A stretch of DNA of 64,000 bases from Lithospermum erythrorhizon. Taxonomy: Eukaryota; Streptophyta; Magnoliopsida; Boraginales; Boraginaceae. A program made the translations under genes and the position numbers. Below are positions 44,427-58,289 of the stretch, piece after piece (positions within the stretch are counted from its first letter, which is position 1; every line of letters begins with the position of its first letter). The DNA lies in contig JADFUC010000848.1 of NCBI GenBank assembly GCA_019722365.1, positions 62,001 to 126,000 on the forward strand. The letters run 5' to 3'. The notes below the pieces were generated by a model. That model was given only the letters and a program-made list of their open reading frames with translations. It searched no databases and had not been told where the DNA came from.

Positions 44427-47400
44427 GCGATTTCTGATCTTGTGCGCCCGGTGGACTATCTCTTCTTCGTCTTTCGACTTAGAGATTTAGCACAAGCTTA
44501 TAAATAAGGGTCTCTGGCTCAAACATATTTCGAGGAGACTTAGAAGCTACCACGGGTATTGAAGACGGACCTCTAGCTGAAATTGCCGGAATGTCCTGCC
44601 GTGTCTATTTGGAATACCACAGAGCTGGGCGCAAACCAGTATTCATCTCGATCATTTGTAGTGCAGCGAGGCACCACCGTGAGAAGAGTCTATCTTGACT
44701 CTACCGGCTCTATATGCTTAGCAATGATGATTGGAGTTGACAGGTGGAAGAACAAGTAAATTGCTCTCCACCAAAGTGATCGAGACTTGGCCAAACAAGT
44801 ACATTACCGGGCGACTCCTTTATCCGTAGATAGGAAGGTGATTACGTCAAGAAGTGCGAACCTGGCGACGAAGCTGGCCTATGGGAGGCTGAGCCTGGGC
44901 CTGCTCCTCGAAAGCTACCGGAGACAACGTCCTCGGCCTTGAAGCCTCGAGCATGCGCCAAGAGCGACCAACAAAGGCTACAGCGCGCGGTGTGGTGTGG
45001 AATAATCCTTGTCACTTGAGGAGTTAAATGCAGGGCAATCGAAAGTATCGAGGTGAGTCACTCGCGTACTCACATATCAGAAGCCTACCGTCCCACTTAG
45101 ATCGATTGAGAATGCCTACCATGGCTTTGACCTCCCAAATTCCAACGGTTTGATAGGTTGGAACCCCCAAGCATCCACGTAAGCTCACTTTGTTGGGAAC
45201 CTTACAACAATGATGGCACAAATAGGGGATCGCGTGAGTCAGCTTGATTCGTTCGGTCACTGAAAAGAAAATGCATTTAAATTAATTTGAACTAGAAACA
45301 TTGTGTCAGCGATTAGAAAGCATGGCCCCGGAAAAGCCCAATTCACAACCCATCCCTCTTGGCCTTGATGGGCCAGTTAGCATGATAAGAGCTAATAAAC
45401 TCTAAGCGACATACGGATGGGCAGGTGAAGGCCGTAAGCAGATGGAGAATGCATTGTCTTAAATGCAAAGATAATTTGTCGAAGCATCAACTGCTCAACA
45501 TGTGCGTACAGAAGCGTACTGCTTGGGACCTATTACATTTTGCGAGGGTATCTTGCCGAGACATTGAGCGGTATCAGCGAGGCTCATGATATGGAACTAA
45601 CCATAGCTACAAACGAGGAGAAGGATGGGCCCTTTGGGTGGCCGGCGCTTCCCGAGGCTAAATACGAGATCAAATACCGAGGAGGCGGCCTGCAATGGAG
45701 AAGAAGGTCACACATGACACAAAAGTCAGCAAGTTTTCCTTCAAAGCTAAAAAGAATAGAAGAGTCTTACGTCTGGAGAAATGCCTCTGCTACAAAGAAA
45801 TGCAGGCCAAAGTGTCATTCTTTGACAGCGGCGTTCATGGATGTTCGAGAAAAATTGCTAAAATAGCTCTGGGGTTGCGAACCCAAAACGCCACTAAGGA
45901 GGCAAATAGAAACTTGCGGAAAGGATTCTTTAGAGTACCCAGAATCTGGGTAAATCTATGAAAGTGCTTCGTATTAAAGAAGGTGATGGAATTGGCTGAC
46001 GGGCAATCTTAGGAAGAGGATAAGAAGTTATTAACACGCACCACTCTTTATAGTCATCAGTCTCTGAAGTCAAGATGCTTAGGGAAGACTTGGGTAAATG
46101 AGATTAGAGGCAGGGCATGGCGGATTACCAGTGACTCCCAGGCCGAGAGCCGTGCAGTAATGCCCATTTTGAGATGAAGAGGCTTCGGCCATTGGCCGGA
46201 GGACCCGAGGCGCCTAGAGGCGGCCTGGCGATCCCACCCAAACCTTCATTTTCACGCCCAGTCTGACTTACTGAAATCGCAGCCGACGACTTTATGTGGG
46301 ATATATATGTGAAAGGAGAATCGGCATGATGTTGGTAGATGAAGGCTAATTGACATCCTAACACTCAGGCTTATTGAAGATGCCAAATTGCTCTGGCTGG
46401 CCCAGCTGCAACAGTCATGTAATCTGAGTTTAGCAAAATATAGCCAAATTGCCTTAGCAAAGAGTATTTTCATAACGATAAGCGGCCCAAAAGTATAAAC
46501 TGGTTCCATGGTCGATGCCCAAATAGCATTACAATGTACTCTTGGATCGTCAATAGCCAAATCTTTTGTAAAATTGGCCTTGAAAGAATGATTAAGGGGC
46601 GTAGAAAATCCACTTGATCGAACAATGCAGAGCCAAGTATCTTGAGCCTCGGTAGCGAAAGCCTCAGCTTGGCAGTCATTCCTTCTAAAAGGTGAACTTA
46701 CATTTTAAGAGGCTCATACTGCCAGCCAGTTGGTGGAGAAAGGTAACTTGGCTGCTGAAAACTTTTATTTAGACCAAATTGAGCATGTTCATAGGACAAA
46801 ACTTATAACCTCACCGTGAGGGCCGGATGATACAAAAGCAGCCTTGGGTGTTGAATTGTCGCCAGAAGTTTACTAGTGACAAAGAATACGCGATCAAACA
46901 AGAGCAAAAGAATCTTTTGACAAAAGAGGCATGGCGTCAAAGTCTAACTATTTGGACTTCGGGTATTTACACAAATCCTACATGAGTCCCCTGTCGGATA
47001 ATAACTACCATATCATGGAAGATCTTTGAAGGCAGAGAAAAGCAAATAAATGGAGGTCGATCTTGAGACTAGGGAAAAAATGAGAAACTAAGGCAGTTAG
47101 GAGAGTCTGTTTTTGACGGACTTGACTCGTACAGGCGTCAGAGGGAGAAAGAAACAGCCTCGTGTTTGACATAGAGGAGAAAGAATATCTGGAACAAAGC
47201 TGACCTTCTTAGCCAAACAAGCACACGAGTCGTCATCATGAAAAGTAATGAAGGAGGAGTTCGTAATACTCGGTACTTATCCATAAAGGAAAGAAGCGAG
47301 AGGGTTTTGATACGAAGTTCGAAGACATAAGCTTTGAGTGATTATTCTAGAAGAAGTAGAAGGAGCTTCAAAAGTGACACTAAAGCAGGCAACATGGGAA

Positions 47401-49419
47401 TACTCGAAGCCCACGACCAACCAAGCGGTAATACGGATAGGATTTCCTTATGCGACGTCTGAATCGATCCGATTGTCTGAAATACATAACCAGGGCGATG
47501 TGGGCATTGCTTACTTTCAGCAAATGATGCCCGAATGAAGATTAACAACACCATGCTATCTTGAAGTAGCGGTATTAAGACTTGAGACACATGCGGATAG
47601 AGACTACTTTTGTATTTCGGCAAGCATGTAAGGTCCCTGCATCCCTGGGAGGCGATGAAGGCCAAATTCTTAATGCACTTTCATTTTTTATCAGTAGAAA
47701 GGACAATAAGAGCGAGTGTTGATATCAGGCGGGGATACAAGTCTAGGTGCATGTTTGTTCCTAGAAAACTAGAGGGAGATAGGTACTCTGACTTTCATGT
47801 CTATAGAGACGGACCCATTAGAATATAGATGCAGGACCGACAGGAGGTGACATCTTGGGCCAGTTCCTCAAAGGCACCAAAACGACCCCGATATGCAAAT
47901 AAGTCACGAGTTGTGGAATGAATGTCTCCTCGAAGGACAATGCCCAAATATGTGATGATAACACTTACGTCTTTATAAGCGATTGATGGGTTAAAAGGCT
48001 TGTTTCCCCGTATGAGACTATCAAAACAAGGTAAGATGCCACATCTGATGAACCCAAGAGTCGGCAGCTACAAGAAACTCGAATACCTCACAGGCATGAG
48101 GATAAATTGCCCCGAACCTTACGAGCATGAGGATAAGTACCTGAGCCTGCATAGCGTAGGATAAAAGCGCCGCCCGGCTCCACGAACAGTATAAAAGCAT
48201 CACGACCCTCTTTACTTGCCTAGAGACTCTGAACACGAGGGATAAACTATCCAACCACTCACCGGATCTGAGGTTAAGCACCTATAGAACTCTAAAAGCA
48301 TGAGTATAAAAGCACACTTGATTATCCTCCTTGATCACGAGGGTAAAAAGGTCAAACCCCACAAAATCACGTTCGAGAGGCTTGAGTCAAGTATTATGGA
48401 GTGCGTGGCGGCGTGGTATTCCCAGTTCAGTCATAACCTCAAAAATGCTTATACGTTGTCTTCACGATGAGTAGAAAAAGGGGTGCCTACAGGTAAATGA
48501 AACAACTGTAGAGAAATCAATCATGAAAGGAGGCTAGCAGTTGAAATAAGCCGGTAATGGACTAAAATATAGAAGATAGAAGAAATACATAGATATAATC
48601 AAAATTTCATCCCAACTAGGGAGAGTCAACTAAAAGAGTATGAAGGCGATAAGCGAAAAGAAAAAGATGCATATAAAAGAAAACTGAAATTTATTTCAAT
48701 TACATGCAAGGAAGCCTCTAGCTACATCATTAATTTGCTCACAGGCTGTTCACTAGTCCACTATGATCTCCTCAGCCAGAAACAACCCGAACACGGTCCA
48801 GTTTTATCGGCCTGAGCTTAGCAATCACAGACTCTTGGGGATCCTTGACCACGAAGGGCCTCATGTGAGTATCCGTCTCGATCGACTCTTGTCTGAATGG
48901 ACAACTCGGTCCACTCACGTACCCATGAGTGCTTACGGACTCCTAATGGCCTCTTCTTCCATGCAACAACTTGAAAGAAAACTCCTATGTATGCGTGCTC
49001 TAAGCGGTGATAAACTTGTCGGATCTTAGAGAAGTAGCCTTATACGAACCTTCTTTTATGCAATGAGCTTTAAAAATATAGCCTTGACACGCCATGATAA
49101 AGTGAGTCACATACGCTAAACTCCATGAGGAGCATTAAAAGAAGCCAAATGCTCCTCTTTCATCAAAGAGCCTCATGGGATTTACCCTCCCACCAAAAGA
49201 GCATATTTCACCCAGTCCTCACTTAGGCTTTCCTTGAAGATAGACTCGATCTGTTGAATACTAGATGGAGGCGGTACGGTGGCGTCAGTGATCTGCAGCC
49301 AAACAAGAGGGATATTCCCACATGCCGGCGCGGGGCCGTCCATCCTGAGGATGAGTTTGTTGAAATCAATGAGAATTGATTCCCTTTTATTATGCCAAGA
49401 TTAGACAATTGTATCGATT

Positions 49420-50350
49420 CATTCTGCAGTTTGGTTAAATGAGATTCTGAAACAGTGTTACTTGAAATGGTATATTACTAGTGTGGGTCATGATAATTTA
49501 AGGGTTATGAGTGATTGCTAGATCTTACTCATTAATCGTTATAATAATAGTAATTGGTCAATTATTATTATTATACAACTTACTATTATCGAGCTGAAAG
49601 GTCGAGCAAATGATGATATTAGAATAATATTTTATGAATGAAATTAAAGCGAGACTTGTATATTGAGGATGTATCTCTCAATATTGCTATATATTTGTCA
49701 AATATATATTGATGAACATCAATTGGTTAAACACAAGTTTATTCAATTAAGCAATTGAGATTGATGAATAGCTTACGATAGAATTCATTCAGTAGTGACT
49801 CGTTAGTATTTTAATTGACATTAGGATTAATTAAAATAGAACAACTCACTAGTAACTCATTATTTAATTAAAGCTCATAACGGTCTAATTAATTTATAAG
49901 TTAAAGCGATTTCTTAATGAGTAAACGAGTGGAATTTGGGGACATGGTATTTAAAAGAGGATTAGGTTTTTATCGTAATCGTATTAAAAATCCTGACCCA
50001 CTCCCTCTTAGAAAACCCCCTCCCCATGAAATTGGGCCGAGTTTTCTCTTCAAATTTCATTCATCTTCAAACTCTAGCAAGTTCAAAATTACTCGGTTAG
50101 GTTTCCCTGCTTGGTGTGTCTGTCTGAGAGGTTGTCGTTTCGGTGTTGAGCAGGCCTTGGAAGGGACTTTGAAAGGGCTTTCACTTGGCAGGGGTTGATT
50201 GTGAGGATTTGGGTTTGTTAAGCTTCCATTTAGTAAGAATTCTTGTATTCATACATTTGTATTTTGTGTTTAGATTAATATCGTCAATTTGAGGATTTGG
50301 GATGTATCGGTGGTGTTTATCGCGAATAAATTCATACTAGATTCACAACA
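49420..50350. repeat. Possible nested solo LTR
   Basis: An AT-rich block that interrupts GC-richer element sequence and ends ...AGATTCACAACA at 50350. It includes a C-rich run (CTCCCTCTTAGAAAACCCCC) and leader-like sequence of the kind seen in plant LTRs. No partner or target duplication was found, so the interpretation is tentative. Confidence 0.3.
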
Positions 50351-50420
50351 GTGTACTCCGGACTACACACAAAGAAAGAAGATGTCGAATTGAAATATAT
50401 ATATAATACGGACATGATTA

Positions 50421-50421
50421 A

Positions 50422-50479
<58 letters not shown>

Positions 50480-50481
50480 AT
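50421..50481. repeat. (AT)n microsatellite
   Basis: About 60 bp of nearly pure TA/AT dinucleotides with two TT/TA interruptions. It generates the I-Y-I-Y shadow translation on the minus strand. Confidence 0.95.
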
Positions 50482-52856
50482 CTGAGACATGATTAAATGA
50501 AACTTGACGAGTAAAAACGTACCGAAGGATAAACATTGAATATACTTGGCCAGAGACTCACTAGTATCCACAACCTGTTGCAAATCCCTCCTCAAAGAAG
50601 AAGATACTTCCACCGGGCTAATCGGGGGTAGCCAGAAAAAGAAACTACAAGGTTGGTAATGAGGTAAAAGAGCGGGCAAATATTAAGAAAGGTAGGGTCC
50701 ATGCAGGAAGCAGGTAGGGACATCAGCGAGAAGATGCATGGGTAGAGACGAGGATCCTTCCTAGAAGGACAACCTGGCATGCGTGGGATCTACATCCTCA
50801 AAATGCTGACGGAGAAGCCTTCCTCTTGAGGAACTAAACTATATTTGGACAAGTAAACCACCACTAGGGATACGAGGAGGAGAGTTGATATTGCCACGGA
50901 AAGGACATTGTTGATAATTCTTGGATGTCTTTAGAATCGAACCTACAGCCTACACGAAATATCGTGCAAATCCACGAGCCTAAGACTTGACCATGACATC
51001 CCACCAGTTGCCTTTAATTTCATTCTAATGCTGCAGGATGGAGGGAGCAGCCAGGGGCGGCGAGAAACAATGGGGGTGATACACCTCACGGAGGTGGTCT
51101 GACGAAAGCCCTGCATGTTAATGCGTGGTGAAGAAGAAAGTATGCTTCATAAGACTTGAACTTGTGATCAAAGAAAACAAAAGAAGTGAGCTGACGAGGT
51201 TTCAGGCGGTCACGACGGGGCAGTTATCCCAAACGACCTCGAACACGCCGTGCTATCATGAGGAGTCTACTCTTGGATAGCCTACCGTGCTAGCCATATG
51301 AGGGACCTACTAGCAGTGTTGATTAAAGTGGTATGCAAATAATGCCAAATCTGACCAAATAGAGAATAGGCAGAGGAAGCAACCAGAGTACTCGGGCTAG
51401 CGAAAAAGCGACAACGGATAGTCCTTATAAATGTGCTTAGAACAAGAATAGCTAAGCTTCAATGTCCCAGTAGCCATGGGCCGCCATCTTAAACCTTCGC
51501 TCTAATATAGCATGAGCTCTAGAGGAAGCACAAAAGATAGAGGCAACGTGATAAGCGGTACAATAAGTCTCTGGCGATACATGCACAACACCCGACTTCT
51601 TAAACACGCTACTATATAAAGTCTCGCTCCCGCATTGAGGAGGACCGTCACTTTGGACACCCAGCCAAGAGAAAGTTTTTCCTCCTGGCGCGATAGCACG
51701 AGGCGAAGCGTGTCTGGGGCAACTCGACCGAGAGTTGATCGATCGATAATAAACGAGGCCCGTCGGCGAAGGCGATGATAGCTAATGGTAAGCCTGGGAG
51801 AAAGGCACAGTACAGTATTCTATCCTTATTAGGAAGGCTGGGATAAACATTAAGTGAGAAACACTTTCATCAAAAATCTGGTATTGGATAGCGAGCCTCG
51901 AGGTTATACAAATCCCGTAGAGAGACAAAGAAGCTCACAGCAAGGTAAGGAGAGAGTTCGTAGAAGGACTCCAATACTCACAAAGGCCTTCATCACGGCA
52001 TCCGAGCAATCATATACATAAAGGGAAGCCTGAATCGCCTTCTCCGAATGGGCCATGGAAAGTGCGAAAAAAGAACACACTAAGAGCCTCGATGCATTTC
52101 CCGATAACCAGGGGTATATCCGAAAGTTCTAGGAGTCTTGATCGGACCATCGAGGCTGCCACTTGGTACACAACTTCATCCTTCAAATACATGGGGCTAC
52201 GAGGAGTTTAGAATTCGAGGATTACCACAGAGGCAATAGGACCCGCTGTATAAGGGGACAATCAAGTGAGCCTCTGCCTCGTATCGAGGCCGGAATCGAT
52301 CGATGCTCATCCCCTTGTATAAAGAAGCATTCATAGGAAGAATGGTAGTGTCTTTGTTATCCATTACCCAATCTGAAGAGATATAGGAATTACCATGAAG
52401 GAGTAGAAAAATAAATATTACACGAAAAGAAAAGCCAAAACGCCACAGACATGTGGCATGATAAAGCATAAAGTAATAAGAGCTACACTAAGGGATAGAG
52501 GGATGGAACATCCTAAAGAATACACCTCACATACTGGGTGTAGGTGAGTAGCTCTTAAAACAAATCCTCGCTGACCCAGAGGGGCCTACAGCGAGGCGTA
52601 TCCCGACACGTGGCATCTTGTCTAGAAGTCTTGACGTTTTAAGTCAACGTCATGGCCTAGTCATGATCAACATCATAGCCTCATGAGAAAGCGCATCTAC
52701 ATAATAAGGGGACATGCTGATCTAAAACTAAGTTCCGGAGGCTAGAAGTTCAAAAAAACTTTTATCGATGCTTGATAATGGGGCTATAGATACTTCCATA
52801 GATGAAAGCTTGATCCATGAGAAGTGGATTACGAGATCTACTATAATAAGCATTCA

Positions 52857-52930
52857 TCGAGGGAAGCAAGTTTATGCGCTCGTGAAAGCAGATTGCTCGT
52901 CGAGGGAAGTAAGTTTATGCGCTCGTGAAA
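52857..52930. repeat. 31-bp duplication with 43-bp period
   Basis: TCGAGGGAAGCAAGTTTATG plus CGCTCGTGAAA at 52857-52887 recurs at 52900-52930 with a single C-to-T difference. A recent local duplication within the Gypsy interior. Confidence 0.85.
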
Positions 52931-54946
52931 TAGGACAACATGAGTGAATCTTGAGATGGGTACTACGCGAGTTATCACACCTTTCATGACCACAAGAAAG
53001 AACTCATTATAGAACATGTAGTTCATGAGAAGAGGAGCAACAAGGAGTGAATCTTTGGGATCTATTTCTGCATGGCTAACTTTCCGAGATCATATCAAAG
53101 AAAAAGAAGGATGGGATGAATATAGATGCTACGAATCTAACCAAAAGGAACTTTGATACAAATAAATAAAAGCCATAAACCAATTCAAGGACGAGTATTT
53201 CCCAATATACTTATTTACACCTTGGTATGAGTACTCCATGAGTTGGAGACATCCAGAGTGAACTTCTCTCCTCAGGCTTCAAACGCTTTATGGCAAAAGA
53301 CGGCATCAAAGACAAACAAAAAATGTTACTATCCCCAGAGGAGTTTTTAGCAACAGACTAACACCTGGGTGTTAGGCTATAGTATATTATAAAAATTCCA
53401 AATACCTTCACGTGAGAACTTGGATAACTGAATTCCGATAAGCGAACAATTAGATAGCGAATTTCTAAAGTTAGACATTGAAAATTTCGAATTTTTCCCT
53501 TTGAGCTTGATTGTGAATGGATCTCTTAGAATTGCTTAGATATTATGAAGAGACCAATGCCAAGATTTGTCCTCTTGATACCATCAATTTGAAAGGTGGA
53601 TCGTTCCGAAGGATAAGCGAAATATTACTTAATTGCGATTTTAGTGCAAGTTACTAAAGGGCAACTATGAAAAAGCAGTCACAGGCCTATCTACCAATTT
53701 TTTAAAAATTAAGGCAAAATTTGGGATACTCTAAATTCATAGGGTAATCACTCGTATGAATTTCATGATATTCCGATAAATGTAATGAAATGTTTTTCAA
53801 AGAGATTCGGAGCTTGATGTGTTGGAAATTTCGAGAAACAAATTCAAATCATACAATGCTGATTTCATGATTATTCTTGAGTATTAACTTGTAAATTAAA
53901 AGCATATTATCATTAATCTACATTCTATGACATGAACACATAATAGAAAGGATAAGAAGGTTTACTTGATAAAAAAGCTAAAAAATCCAAGTAAAAAATG
54001 TCACAAATTTGAATACTACACAAAAAAAAAAGCCAAAATTATAGGACAAAATAGCTTAAGATAAGTAAGAAGGCTATTAAAAGACAAAAAAGTTGTCCTC
54101 CCAACCAAAATTAACAAAATTAAGAAGAGGAAAAGGAAAGAGTCTCAAATTTTGATGAAAACTATCATTTATATGAGCAAAGTGATTAAATGATATGAAA
54201 TAAAACAACTTGGTAAGCAAGAAAAGCAAAAGTTATGAAGCAAATAAATCTCATCTGAAGTGTGGGAATTTTGATGTCGCCCATCCCGAATAGGGATGAT
54301 CGAAATTCATGGGGTCCCGGAAACTTCTCGGGTTATTTCCCCTAATCCCACTGTGCAGCAAAAGGAAAGATGTTTACCAGTAATAGGACAAAAGAAAATA
54401 AATGGTAATCAAGTAACTAGATATTTACCATAAAAAAGCAATGCCACCTCACCATCCTACAGATGGATTTAAACTACTGCCTTTAATTACCTTTGGTCTT
54501 TCTTTTGGATATAAATCTTGTTCGGTTATGAAAAACCCAAATAAATGCGGAAAAATCCCGAGAGAAAATTGGAAAATTCCCAAAAATATGGAAGCGATTT
54601 TGAACCAATAGGAGGTCAAAGGTAATTAGCCATAAAAATTACTTGTGACTTAAATACATGTTAAGATTATCTAGGATTAATTTTAGACATATCATGAAAG
54701 AGATTTGAAGATTGAATTCGAAAACAAGTGGAGTTAATTCTAAATCTAGATGAATTGAAATAAACATTAAATACTCGTATGTCCTAAATTCATATCCTTA
54801 GAGGTAAATTCCACGATATGGAATTAATTTCTAGAAATGAATAAATGCAAGTTTAAATGCGGTACAAACGTGTACCAAATTCGTTGACATTAAAGGTTAT
54901 GCGATCGAACCCCGGCAACTGCGAGTATGTGCCAGGTTGAGGCGTT

Positions 54947-56741
54947 TGTGAGCCAGGCGAAAACTAATTAAATAATTTTAATTAAATTTGATTTATTTAG
55001 GTAGTGAGGAAATCGATTAAATAAGAATTGATCATACGAAATACCACTGACAATTAGGTTCACGTTTCAAGTTCTATCGACAATGAACATGTGTAAAATA
55101 ATAAGAGGGTTTAAAATTAAGCCCAACATTAATCGAAGTCAAAGTAGGGTTTTTATATGTTAATTAACCCCAAAATTTAATTCAAACGAGGGTTCCCGAG
55201 AAAATATCCTCGAATTAAATGTCAATTAAAATTGGGGCTCGAAAATCCCCAATTTCATTACAATATTTCGGCTATTTGGCTTAAAATGAAAGTTCCGGAA
55301 GCTCGGGGCTTAAAATCAAGAGAAAGAACGTTTTTAAAACAAAAACTCCAAGAGAGTTGCGCCTAATATGAAAATGTGTTGACCTAAAAAATAATTTGGA
55401 ACCTTCTTGATTCATCATAATAGGTGCCTTATATGCCTGGAGTAGGGACAAAGTAATTCCATAAAATTCGACGGCTCAGATCTTGCCTCAAAATTTAACG
55501 ATTAAAATCAAAATCCAGGTGATTATGGATCAACCAATCAAAAGAGAGCCCGAAAGCCTATATAACGCCCCCCCCCCTTCCCCGGGTTCGAAAATTCCAT
55601 CACATTCACAACCTTCGCAACCAAAAAATACAACAAAAAGTTTATGAGAGAATTTAGCATAAAAATAACTATGGGTATTTCTTCATAGAAAACTTTTGAA
55701 GATTGTTATTTTTTAGATGAAAACCGCCACATAACCACCACAAAATATATAAATCTTCAACCCCTCCACCACCCAAAAACACTCAGATCTTCATCCTCTA
55801 AACCCAAATATGCTTTCAAAGCCAAAAACAGATGCAAAAACACATAAATCTTCAACCTATAAACCAACACATATGCCTAAATTGAAGAATAGAGAAAGAA
55901 CATAAAAATTCTTCATCTCCATCACCAAAATAGGCGCCTAAAACAAGGCACAAGGTTGAATTACTACACAAACACAGTAATTTCAGGATTAAACATCCAA
56001 AAACTGATGAGAATTTGATCATTCAGATCTCATAAATTAAATAAACTACATGATTAAGCCTCAAAAGCCCCTGTAGTAAATCATAGACAGGAATAAGCTG
56101 CATAGCCCCTATCTCTCTGTCAAGAAATACGGAGTAAGCTGCTAAAGCATCCTCTTGACAGTAAACAAGCATATCCACATAGGATAGCACCTGAAGCTCA
56201 GGAGTAAGCTACTAAGCACCTGAACTCAGTCTAGCTATACGGGATCAATCTACTAAGGAACCCAAGTTACACACATATCTAAAGCAAGTCTAAGTCCCAC
56301 GACTCAAGTCTAAAGACCAAGATCAAGTCTAGATAGCCATACGGGTATATGCTACTAAGGCTTCCCCGGCTCGGACCATATCCAAATCAACGACTAAGTC
56401 TTTTATCCAAGTCAAGGATCACACGATCCGGGCTCCTATCCAGCTTAGGATCACATAACGGTCCAAGCACAAATCCAAGTCCAGCTCAGGATCACATAAC
56501 GATCCAAGCACAAATCTAGCCACAAATAGGCGCCCAAATCAAGTCCAAGTCCAAATCAAGTCCAAAACTACATCAAATCCAAGTCCAGCATCTCAAGCAG
56601 TCAGCAATCCGTTTAGAGAGCAATAGACTGATAGTCGGACCTCAATCGTTTGATAAACATTTCTTTGTACCTAGATAGATTTTTTCAAAGGGATTTTATT
56701 GTATTATACTAATAAATAATAAAATCTTTGTAGCAGTTACA
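54947..56741 (+). repeat. Right LTR of the large Gypsy element
   Basis: About 1.8 kb; starts TGTGAGCCAGGCGA, ends GCAGTTACA. It contains a C homopolymer at 55568-55577 and many CAAGTCC/CCAAGTC short repeats at about 56.2-56.6 kb, also present at about 44.1-44.3 kb in the left LTR. Confidence 0.65.
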
Positions 56742-56746
56742 ATTAT

Positions 56747-57486
56747 AATTTATATCTTATTTTATTTTCAAACAATTATTAAGGACACCAACTAATTTTC
56801 ACTTAAATGTTTTAAGGAAGTGGTAGATATAACATAACAATTATAGTTCTACTCTACTTATGTAATAATCAATGGTTATTTCTTATGTGCCAAATTATTA
56901 TATAAATTTTTTAAAACACAAAATATAAAATAAATTAGATTCTTGATCGCATTTTGAGCGACAATCGCCAAACTTGGTTGTGTAATCTATCACAATCATT
57001 AAATTATATTATTATCATTACCATCATGATCATAATCAAATAAGCAACATATAAACTATTTTCTTAGTAAAAAAAGGATAAAAATATTGGTTAATGATAT
57101 CATGTCAATGATTTAACTTGTGAATAAGTACATTTAAAATGAATATTGGTATAAGTTGCAGCATGGCATAAGAAAAATTGATATCGAGATAATTACTTGC
57201 TACATTTTTTGCTTTCCTTTTATTTTTCTAGGTGGATCTGTGAATGCATATTTGTTGGGTTTCTGAGTGGTAAGAGTTGTTATTTATTTCTTTAGTCAGA
57301 AAATACACTATTTGATGTAGAATTACCGAAGCAATAGCAAAAAATGACCTTTATAATTATTTATTTATTTTACAAATTGTGATACTCTGAAAGGTGAAAA
57401 AATGATGAGGATTCTATTTACTATTTCTTTTAATATTCCTGATGATCTAAGTTAAATATTAAAAGACATATAACCTCAAAGATGTA
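56747..57486. other. AT-rich spacer, nothing recognised
   Basis: Lies between the Gypsy and Copia elements. No coding pattern or clear repeat. Confidence 0.4.
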
Positions 57487-57491
57487 ATTTT

Positions 57492-58289
57492 TGTAGGGGC
57501 TAATTGGAAATACCGAACTATACAACAAGACTTTGCAAAGAAATAGTACAACAAAGCGAAACTTGAATCGAAGTCAAGTCCGGCGCTTTCCTTAAAGCAG
57601 TCGACCTCTTCCCAGGCTTGGTGCTTAGGATGGCGAGGCGTCGTTTCCCGGATAAAATGATGACCCAGCGATGGGCTTCCTGACCTGAGTAGTCGATCGA
57701 CCAACCGCTGCCTGCGAGCTTGATGTATCACCTTGAGAAAAACAAACGAAAGGAGAGAATGGGTGCTCTCGGATTTTTTTTTCCGTAATGTGTGTGTTTC
57801 ATCTGATTCATATGGAGTTTTTGGATGATTAAGTAGGCAACTTGCTGAACCAAAACGTTTCTGTATTAATGAGCAAATAAAAACGGTTTGTAACAGCTAA
57901 ATGGCACTTAACACAATTGATTGTCCATTCTGTAACAGCTCTTTTGAATTTTGAATGCAAAATCGAGCTTGACCGGGGAAGCAGATGGCTGTGCGAGCCC
58001 CACCCGGGCGCATTCGTGTCCGCGGAGTCCACGCGCCTGGCACTTTGCTTCACAATTTAAGAGCTCATTTTCCCAATTTTTCTTGGTAGCGTGAACTTAT
58101 TTTTAAAGCATAAAGTAGTCAATCGATTTACTAAGTCATAAAGACTTCTTCTTATTAAGTGAACTTCGACATCACAAACATGATGTGGGATGCGATTTTC
58201 CAAACTTCATGGTTTGTTCATTAACTTTTGCCTGGCTCATTGACACACAAATGAGATGTAAATTTTGGATTCAAAAGCGCTCTGGCCAT
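57492..58289 (-). repeat. 3' LTR of the Copia element (left in the window)
   Basis: 798 bp. Shares with the right LTR long identical blocks such as CATATGGAGTTTTTGGATGA, TTTTGAATTTTGAATGCAAA and AACTTCATGGTTTG. It lacks about 60 bp near 57548 that the right copy has, with short direct repeats at the break, and its GC-rich parts differ by many small indels. Confidence 0.88.

Larger units (their letters stand above)
44427..54946 (+). other. Interior of the large Gypsy element
   Basis: GC-richer than the flanks to about 53 kb and full of stops in all frames. The frame at 47338-47538 (ATWEYSKPTTNQAVIRIGF, then YATSESIRLSEI) vaguely resembles the W-x-Y-R-T-T-P...YG-x-EA-x-x-P-x-EI part of Gypsy integrase; I rate this weakly. 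The frame at 45540-45866 has no recognisable domain. An AT-rich block at about 49.42-50.35 kb may be a nested LTR. No intact gene. Confidence 0.45.
43001..56741 (+). mobile_element. Large Ty3/Gypsy-type LTR retrotransposon (13.7 kb), decayed
   Basis: Long direct repeats 43001-44426 and 54947-56741 start TGTGA and end ACA. They share AATGAACAyGTGTAAAATAATA, a TATATxTTAATTAACC block, AAACAAAAACTCCAA and GGTGATTATGGATC in order. Flanking ATAAT (left) and ATTAT (right) agree at 4 of 5. After the left LTR is a TGTGCGCCCGGTGG stretch, reminiscent of the TGGCGCC-type primer site of Gypsy elements, suggesting + orientation. Long LTRs and a 10.5-kb interior suggest the Tat/Ogre group, but no RT motif survives that I can read, so lineage and strand are tentative. 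Confidence 0.65.

Noticed and set aside
45540..45961. Two overlapping + strand ORFs of 108 and 88 codons as genes
   Set aside because: They lie inside the large Gypsy interior, overlap each other, and have no recognisable domain or gene-like context.
50332..50780. 115-codon minus-strand ORF with an I-Y-I-Y repeat
   Set aside because: The open frame is produced by the (AT)n microsatellite and neighbouring LTR-like sequence.
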